A DNA stretch of 37,040 nt from a virus. This document shows positions 6,901 through 16,400 of this stretch, piece by piece (positions within the stretch are counted from its first letter, which is position 1; the number at the start of each line of letters is the position of its first letter). Position numbers and translations under genes: made by a program. The stretch lies in IMG/VR virus record IMGVR_UViG_3300025880_000037, positions 1 through 37,040 of that record; one strand, written 5' to 3'. Under the pieces are notes generated by a model. It was not told the DNA's origin. It did no database searches and saw only the letters and a list, made by a program, of their open reading frames with translations.

Positions 6901-7332
6901 TTATTCTGGAGCTGCAGGATCTTCACCAGGTTCTGAATCTGGTTCCGCAGCAGCTAAAGGTGATACTTCATCTTCGGGTGCCCAAGGCATCGCTGCATCA
7001 GCAACTAGTTCGTCGTCAATCTTCTTAGCGACAATTCCTGAAATATGATCAGCATATCCCTGGTCAGAATTTACAACGTTTTGAACCCAACCAACAACTG
7101 TGTTTTCAGTTAGATCGTCAAATGCTGTAAAAGAACCAGCAGGAACGTTTTCAGCAGTAAAAGGTGTAGCTCCTGAGAACTCTCCTTCGTTACCATCGCC
7201 GTCTACTCCAACAACTTTCCAATATGTTTGAACAATAGCTCCGGTTAATGTCGCGCCTTCAGCATTTACTTGGTCTCTTTTCTTCAAACCAGTAATACTC
7301 CAAGTCCACGTATAATCTGTACTTAGTGCCAT
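6901..7332 (-). CDS. Small phage protein with acidic tail (DUF7936-like)
   Basis: The protein has 143 residues. The core MALSTDYTWTWSITGLKKRD, VNAEGATLTGAIVQTYWKVV and VDGDGNEGEFSG matches the 109-residue neighbour. A helical segment with FDDLTENTVVGWVQNVVN follows, then DDELVADAAMPWAPED. Unlike its paralogue it carries an extra C-terminal tail of about 25 residues rich in Glu, Asp, Pro and Ala, likely disordered. Overall it is acidic. It is the first gene after a perfect late promoter box 38 bases upstream and has a clear GGAG ribosome-binding site, so it is expressed late. Function unknown; it could be a small virion protein or a fibre assembly factor. I am confident of the gene and of the paralogy, not of a role. 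Confidence 0.78.
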   Translation of the reverse strand: MALSTDYTWTWSITGLKKRDQVNAEGATLTGAIVQTYWKVVGVDGDGNEGEFSGATPFTAENVPAGSFTAFDDLTENTVVGWVQNVVNSDQGYADHISGIVAKKIDDELVADAAMPWAPEDEVSPLAAAEPDSEPGEDPAAPE

Positions 7333-7369
7333 TTTTTTTCTCCGTAATTAATAACTTATGTTATATTTC

Positions 7370-7377
7370 TATTTATA
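7370..7377 (-). promoter_or_regulatory. T4-type late promoter box TATAAATA
   Basis: A perfect TATAAATA on the minus strand, in the 89-base gap after the giant fibre gene, ending 37 bases before the ATG at 7332. It drives the small paralogue pair and lies just downstream of a hairpin after the fibre stop. Confidence 0.72.
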
Positions 7378-7395
7378 CATTGTTTGTATTATATC

Positions 7396-7423
7396 AAAAA
7401 CTAGTTCATATGTCAACTAGTTT
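7396..7423 (-). terminator. AT-rich hairpin overlapping the giant fibre stop, terminator-like
   Basis: A 9-base perfect stem (aaactagtt at 7398-7406 against aactagttt at 7415-7423) with an 8-base loop overlaps the TAA stop. On the minus strand the distal arm runs into a short T run. The stem is AT-rich with little room for a U tract, so it may be a weak terminator or an mRNA 3' stabiliser. Confidence 0.4.
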
Positions 7424-10400
7424 ATGACAACTTTTTTACCAACTCTGAAACCATGTCTTTAAGATCGCTGATTTCTTGTTGCTGTTTATTTATAATGGTT
7501 TGCTGCTCTTTAATTGCTTCAATTGTTAGAGCAACCATTCTACCATATTCTACCGTCTTGTAATTCTTACCTGATTTTGAAGTACCTAACAATTCTGCTT
7601 GAGAAAGTTCGCCTTCGACATATTCAGTATCAGGATTACCTTGATGTAAATCAAACGGTGCAGGCATAACAAGCTGAGGTAATACTTTTTCAACTTCTTG
7701 AGCAAGAACACCAACATCATTGTATTTCTGTTCAGGATGGAATCCTGCTTCACCTGCCTCATCAGTCCAATCAAAAGTAACACCTCTTAATGTACATAAT
7801 TTTTCAAGTGCATTTTCAATTGGCTTAATGTTTGTTTTTAATCTTTCATCAGATGAATAAGCAATAACATTATATCTTGCTCTTAAATTACCACCAAGCT
7901 GACAGTCATTATTTACCATACTCAATGTCATTGGCCAGTAACCATTATAGGTTGACCAAGAAGTAGTATTATTACTTCGACCACTCAATACGTAAAATAC
8001 GTTAGAGTTCTGGTGAACCATTGAGGTATAATGGTTCACATCTCTCATGTATAGAGTAGGTGAACTACCTTGAATAATAATCTGATTACCAGGAACATTA
8101 ATTTGGTAAAGATTTGAAGTACTTGCTGGGTCAACATAGTAGCCTGTGTTGTTTCTGTCATAGAACAACGTAGCACGCATATCATCTCTACATACAATTC
8201 TAGGACCGATAGCAGCTCTCCACGATCCGTTGTTGATAATCAACATACCGTGGTCACTTAACTGATTAGCTCCACCTAACGAACCTGCGTTTGGATGCGA
8301 CCATGCAATACCATACATATTTGCAGCTGAAGTACCAGCAGAGTTCGGTCTATAGGAAGAACCCATTGCGAATACACACTGTAATCTTGTAGAAGTATAA
8401 GTACCAGTTACACCAACACCGTAGTTTAAGAATGTATGATATCCATTTTGTTGTGAAGTACTCCAATAAGAAGTACTTGCTGGATTCATATAGTATCCAG
8501 TGTTATTTGAATCGTAGTAAATACCGGCATACATAGCGCCGCCATTACCATTGTTAACATCCAACATTGGAATAGTACGCCAAGATCTCCAAGTAGGCCA
8601 TGAACTTCTGAATCGTAAGTTCTCAATTGGTCCACCAACCATCTGCCAACCATAACCAGAAGTATTACTATTTCTATAATGGAATGCCTGTGTACCAACC
8701 CAATGAGATGTACCTGATGGCTGGTTGGGTGGACTAGACCAAGAATCAATAAAGCCTGAACCCCAAGTACTAACAACGTTCATGTCGACTCGACTCCAAC
8801 CCATAGCACCAGTCCAATAGTTGGTATCACTTGTTCTCTGAGCTCTTGATCTGTAGAATTCACCAGAGTTTCTTGTATGACCAGGCAGATTCATATGAGC
8901 CATTGTTCTATTACTTACACCTTCAAATCGCGTTGATCTTAGAGATGCGCCATCGAAGTAGTAAGCAGTATTATTTCTATCGTAATAGATATAAGCTCGA
9001 GCATCGTTCATATATGATACGCCGAACTGTTCAGTACTTGTACTTCCTGGACTTATTCTAAAGGCCCAGCCACCACCGCTGTGTAATAGACCAAAACCAC
9101 CACTATCGTAATATAAGTAACCACGACGATTCCCAGATGCACCCTGAGAACCGTTATATCCAGAGTATATAATCAATCCACCAGAACCACTTGCACCATC
9201 TAAGTGCCAATAAGTTGAACCTGGGCTGTAGAAGTGACGGCCTGTTGCTTGGTTATATAAACCTTGGCCTGCATTATAGTTTCTGAACCAATTATAGTTA
9301 TAAAGATTGCCAACTGTCGTTGTATTAAATCTTGAATCACCAGAACCTGAACCGAAGTAATAAGCAGTGTTATTTCTGTCGTAGAAGATATTAGCTCTTA
9401 CATCATTCATATACGAAGTAGAGGCAAAGTTACCATAATAAGCAGTATCATCTCTATCATAGTAAATGTTAGCTTGAACTGAACCATTTACAAAAGTGGT
9501 TCCACCTACATACCATTGTAAGTATAGGTTATTGCCTGAACGAGAATCTAAGTGTAAGTTACCGTTTGTAGTCGCAACCGAAGCTTCGTTATTATATCGA
9601 CCATTTGTACCAACAGCAAGGTATCTACCCCAACTTGGGTTAGGTCCGTGTAATGCACCACCTCTAATTCTTAAAGCAGCATTAGAAGTTGAATTAGGAT
9701 CTAAGTAATAACCGGTATCATTATTGTCATAGAAGATTGGTGCACGAGCTGAAGCAGAGTGGAATGAGTTACCACTGTTATCTATTCGTAACGACCAACT
9801 ACCACCACTATTTAAGAAACCAATTTCATTTGAGTTGGTAGCATATACATAACCACGAGCATTATTGCCTGAAGTTGTAAATAGAATCTGCGAAGTACTA
9901 CTTGTTGAATACAATCTGAATCTTGAAGATGAATCAGAGTACCAATGCATTGCTGTTGCTTGGTTATATAAACCTTCACCGGAGTTATCGTTACGGAACC
10001 AGTTTCTTGCATAAACCTCATTAGCACGAACAGACACATTAAAATTAGAAGCACCATCTGGATCTACATAAAACCCAGTATTATTCCTATCATACATAAT
10101 AGGAGTATCAAATCTTGATGCAACTAATACCTGTCCATTACCACGAATGATTTGGTTCCAAGTTCCACTTGTACCACCATCTCTGAATGATATATCTTCA
10201 TTACCTGATGTAGCAATGATTAAGTGGGCATCGTTCTCTTCACGTGATTGAATATAACCACGAACATTACCTGATTGAGTTCTTAACGAAATTGTACCGT
10301 AGTTACCAATTGTAAGGTTTTGTAATATTGAAGTACTTGCCGGGTCAGTATAGAAACCTGTATTATTAATATCGTAGAATATCGGTGAACGAAGACTGTT

Positions 10401-13400
10401 ATAGTTATAGAAATCTGTGGAAGATGTTGCTACCTGTCTCCAACCTGGACTATAACCACCACCTTGGTTATTGTAAATATAAACAGCTCCACCACCATTA
10501 CCAGTCGTTGGACGAATAACTAATGTTGTATAATAAGAACCGTCATGCCAGGTTGCTAAAGAAGATCCTGCCATTTCAATTGAAGTAATACCTGTATTTA
10601 CATCAGAGTTACCAGCGTATGACCATGGAACCTTTTGAGCAGTAAAGCCTTGTGATAAAGCTTCGTTATCTCCTAAGTCACCAATAAAGTTAGCGGTTGA
10701 AGTACCGTTATTAAAGTATCCTGTACTCCATCTGAACCTACCGAAGTTATCAGGTAAGTAACCATTTAAAGATTCGTTAATCGTTAGTCTTCTTAATACT
10801 GAAGTTCCATTAGGATCTACACGATAAGTTGTATCGTTATAGTCATAGAAGATTGGGGCTCTGAAATCATAGAAGGCGTAGAAGATACGGTTAGTATCTA
10901 ATCTTGCTGCCTCGACTTGACCAGGCGCATACATTCTTGTTCTTCGACCAGAATAATAGTTGAGGTATATATCATTACTATTCTGCGCATCAATATGGAG
11001 GTTACCACCAAGATAAATTCTACCATTGCCATTTACTGATTCAATCGTTACACCATTTTCAACTCTAAGGTTATTAACTCTGGTATCACGGAATCTTGCA
11101 TCACCTTGGCTTGAACCAAAGTAATAAGCTGTATTTTCACGTTCATAGAATATGTTAGCTCTTACATCATTCATATATGAAGTAGAAGCAAAGTCACCGT
11201 AGTATGAAGCGTTATTTAAATCGTAATAGCGTGGTGAACGCATATGTCGAGAACCACGGAATACTTCTGTTGCTAATTCAGCATTCTCTGCAACACCATC
11301 ACCGTATAATACAAACGTTGCACCAGTACCATCAGGGTTATTATCAGTTACTCTTATCTCTGCATCAAACGCTGTAGTTACGAATCCTAATCTATTCCCA
11401 CGAAGTACCATTGTACTAAACTGAGATGTACCATTAGGATTTGCATAATAACTTGTATCATTTGAATCGTAGAAGATTGGGGCTCTCCAATCCTGAGAAC
11501 CTGTACCACCAACACCATGTAATCTACCGTCATTGGCAATATAAGATTTATCAGAACCATCTTGTCTGAACTGAACAATTCTATTTGAGTTTCCGTTAGA
11601 TACAATGTACCAACGGTTACTGTGCATTTGAATCTTACCTACACCACTACCTGGATTTCCTGTCCAGTTTGAGTTGCCGTTTGAACGAATATCAGAACTT
11701 GTAATCTCAATCGCACCTGCACCACCATCGAAGTTAACATCTCCAACAAATTGCATTGTGTTAAATCTTGAATTACTTGCTGGGTTTGCGTAGTAATTAG
11801 TATCGTTTGAATCGTAGAAGATTGGAGCTCTTAACGAGTTAGCAGCTTGTAAGTAATTACCAACAGTGATATAATTACTTGAATACATTGACATAGAAGT
11901 ATAACGAGTACCTGATGTATTCGTATTATAGAATACTGTATGACCATCTCGTTCAAACCTCATGTAGGCCTGACCACCAATTGTATTAGGTCTACCTAAG
12001 TAATATTGGTTTGTATTTGCATTAAGATTATTATCAACGTTATAACCAAAACCTGCGCCTTCCCACGTTCTTCCTGGTTCTGATACCCAAGCTTGTAATG
12101 CCCATTCTCCTGTACCATTGCCGTTTTGAGGAGCATTTAGAGCTAATCTTATTGCCGTATTACCGTGATCACCAGTTACATCTAATCTCTTACCTGCGGC
12201 TCTATAACCAATACCTAATTGCCACATACGACCGTTAGAGTTTGGATCCAAGTAGTAAGAAGTATCATTTCTATCGTACATTAACGTAGGACGAATATCA
12301 CCTACGAATTCAGATCTGCCTGCGTATGTTCTTTGTTGCCAATCATTAACTCGGCGAGTTTCTAATCTATCAGAGTATCCTAAGATTGAAGTAGCAGGTG
12401 CACCTGCGGTTCCTGTAGCACTGAATGCAATTACTGAAACACCGTTGGATGCGTTAAATAGTCGAATGTTTTCGTTATAACTATTAACCTCATTACCATC
12501 ATTAATCCAAATAGATGGGTTTTGAATCACACCACGAACATTTACCGAAGTACCTGTTGAAGCAGGATCTATATAATATGCAGTATTACCACGATCTCTA
12601 AATATATTTGCATCAATAACATCAGCAGTAATATCATCAACTGTTAAGTCACCTGTAATAAACGCATTACCATCAACATTAAGTTGATCTGATACTCTTA
12701 AATCATCAACTAATAAATTAGATTCAGCATTACGTCTCTTCAACATAATACCGCCGTACTCTCTTAAAGCACCGCCTGAGTTATAGTTAAGTAATATTCT
12801 TATTCTTACGTAATGTACACCACCACCATCAGACCCATTATATGGAGTATGAGATGTTGGCATTGTTGTATGATTTCTTAATGTTTCCCAAGAAGTACTT
12901 GTTCTGTTTGAACCACCAACTACGAAATATGTTGTACCTGTATTACCTGCGATTGGTTTCTTATCTTTATCGAATCTCTCAACACCGTAGTATAATAAAC
13001 CACCTGAGCCTGAAATAAGTCGAGTTGAAATTTCACCGTAAATATCTTCACCAGGACTAACAGGAATATAGTTTGAATAGAAGTTTCTGTATGCAGATGT
13101 TCTTAATACATAACCACCCGCGAAAGGACCGTCACCTTTAACATATTCACTCGTAGTTCCTGTAAGGTTATTCTCATTGTCATCAATGTTTTGTATTACC
13201 CTTGCTTCCATATATGGAGTCATATCGAATAAAACAAGATCTGCTCCACCTGAACCATATGCTGGATTCAATGATATATTTTCGTTACCACCACTTAGTG
13301 CAAAGTTACCTGCAGAAACAGTTCCTTGGAAGTATGCATTACCGTCATCGAGATCAATACTTGCTCTTACATTACCTGAACCTACAAATACATATTCATT

Positions 13401-16400
13401 AGGATTACTTGAACCAAAGTGTTGATATGCAGCACCATTATTACCTGCCCAGAATGTACCCCAGTTACCAGCAGTGTTCCAAATCCAATGCGAATAATCT
13501 TGAGCTTCAATTACCTTGTTTGTATCACCATTACCTGATGTATCAAAACCTTGACGGTAGATTCTACCGTTAGTCATCAATCCGCGGCTTGTATTACCTG
13601 CAGCTGGATTTAAGTAATAAGTAGTATCATTTGAATCATAATAGATTGGTGCTCGCATTTGATTATTTGCGAGGAAGTAACCATTTGCTGTTTCAGCCTG
13701 TTGGGTTCCGTTATAGTATAAAAGAGTTCCGGCGTTTCTATACCACTGTTGACTCCATTCGTTATCGGTATCATTGTAAATACCAACACGTTCTGGTCCA
13801 TTTGACATTAAGACCCATTGGCCTGCGATAGAATAACCAGCCCAACCAGATTTATAACCGCCAACTTCCATTGAACCGTAATTACCAGAAGCAGCATCGG
13901 CATAATATGTAGTTGCATGGTTAAAGTAATAACGCAATGCTTGTACTGCGTTTAATCTTGTAGTACTTGCAGCGTCAACATAATAACCAGTATTACCACT
14001 ATCATAATAGATAGGCGAACGAAGTTGATTCTGTCCAAGGAAGTAACCATTTTCAGCACTTCCCTGTTGTGAACCGTTATAGTACATGGCAGTTACACCA
14101 CCATTCTCGCCTCTAAATAACCAATGATTATTTACATCGTTATAGATACCACTAGTGTTCGCGTTGTTGTGCATAAATACAACACGATCATTAATAGAGA
14201 AGCCTTCGTATCCACTTCGTCCTGTACCAGAAACCGTTAATGAACCAAACGTACCATTAGGTGATCTTAATATAACACCATCTTCGAGTTTGATTGTTGC
14301 TAATCTTGATTCACCAGCAGGATCTGCAAAGTAAGCAGTATTGTTTGTATCAATAAACTTATCTGCGTAGAAGTCGTTACCTGTACCTGGGTTAACATTA
14401 TATAATGGGAAGTCAACAAAATTAGAATAGGCAGTGCCTGAGTTCCAAGTTTGTTGCCACAGTCTCATTCCAAGACCAGACTTTTTAACCATTAATAAGT
14501 TATCAGAACCACCAGAAGAATCAGTGTAAGATCTAAAGTGTAAGTAATCAGCCCAAGGTGCAGTATTGTTATTATTCCAAGATGTGAAACCGAATCTTAA
14601 TCTTCCTGCAGTATCTTCATTTGGTTCAATAATACGGTTATCTCTAGACTTCAGATAATTTGCATATCCTGAAACACCTGGAGCTTGAATCTCATTCGTT
14701 ACTGTTAGGTTAACAAAATCACCTGAAGTAATATATGAATTGCCCCAACGATAAGCGGGTAAACCTAAATTACCTTGAGCATTAACTCTTGGTATTACCG
14801 TTGCACCAACAGTACCATTACTTTCACCGAATACATAATGAGTTGAAGCTTCAGACGAATCAAATACCATTGCCAAGCCAGCACCAGTGGTAACTGAGTT
14901 ATCAGCGTGCCAAACTTTAATAGATGCTTGTTGTTTTCCACTTAATCCGGCTAATTCACCAGATTGGTCGGTCATTGTAATACCGACACCGCCGCCATTA
15001 GTAGGCTTTTGTAATTCTATTCCTGAACCGTAAACTTCAAGCTTGTTTCTAAATCTTATCCTGCCATTGTTAATTTGGCCTCTAATAATACCGCCAGTTG
15101 TAAGTTCAATCTGGTCAGCGGCCGGGAATCCAATATAGGTATTTGTGTCACCACGATGTCTTACCCAATCATCAATATCTACTGTGTTAAATTGTGAGTC
15201 ACCATCTGGGTCAGCATAATAAGCAGTATTCTGATATGAATAGAATACATTACCGTAATATGCACCTGTTGTGTAAATATGCTTATTATTTCTAGAACGG
15301 AGATATGTACCATCGGTCATGTACCAACCGCCACCCCAACCGAATCCTAATTCTTCATCTTTAAGGAATGTTGCTGTACCACGACCAATTACAATAGCAT
15401 CATCACTACCTGCTAATTGAATTGAACCGCCGACGTGTAATCTGTTTGTTGTAAGTGCTCCGCCAACAACTGGAGTATTATCACCTACTGTATATGTTGG
15501 TGCTGAAGAATTCGCAATCATAACATTTACGTTATCATCAACAATTAATGCTTCAGTATATCCTGAATTCCAGAATCCCCAAGTTGTTCCTGATTTTAAT
15601 ACTTGATATAAGTTGCCTGAACTATCACCACGAATAGAACCACCGTCTACTCCGTCATGATAAAAGTGAATATATCTTTGACCGTTTCCTGCTGGGTTAG
15701 CAGATGAATCAATAAGATTCATATATTGTAATGCGTATCCACCAGAAACATTACCACTTATTGCGATTGAAGGATTACTTGTAGATCCGTTTCCGTCTCC
15801 GTAACCCATTAAGGCAATACCACCATTACCTGTCGTATCAGCCCATCTTGAATTGTTTGCGATGTTTTCTATTCTTACCGCACCAGCAAAGGTTGCCGCT
15901 AATGTTGTATCACCGGGATGTACAAAATAACCTGTAGCATTTCTATCAACAAATCTATCTGCTTGAACATCACCTTGAACAATAACAGGGTGAGAGAATG
16001 TTGAGTTAGCATCCGTAATATTTAATCTTTCAACACCGCCTGTGACAAACGTTTGACTATCTGCAGCATCAAAACCAAAGTAATTATTTGTATCACCACG
16101 ATGACGAATATAAGTATCAATATCAATTTGTGCCATCTGAGAAGTAGATGCAAAGTTACCATAATAATTTGTGTTATTTGAATCGTAGAAGATAGGTGAA
16201 CGCATTTGATTATTTGCTAATACATAAGTATCATTAACTAATAATCTTTGAGCATTACCTGTGACAACTTCAAAACTGTTTGCGCCGTTGAAGTTTAAAT
16301 ATGTATCAGTATCACCGTCGTGGAATATAGTACCAACAAGACCAATACCAGACATTCTTGAATTGCCTGCTGGATTAACATAGTATGTTGCGTTATTTAA

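Noticed and set aside
7487-7494. TATAAATA on the minus strand inside the giant fibre's last codons
   Set aside because: It lies in coding sequence (I-I-N-K) and a better-placed box at 7370-7377 follows. It may be chance in AT-rich DNA.
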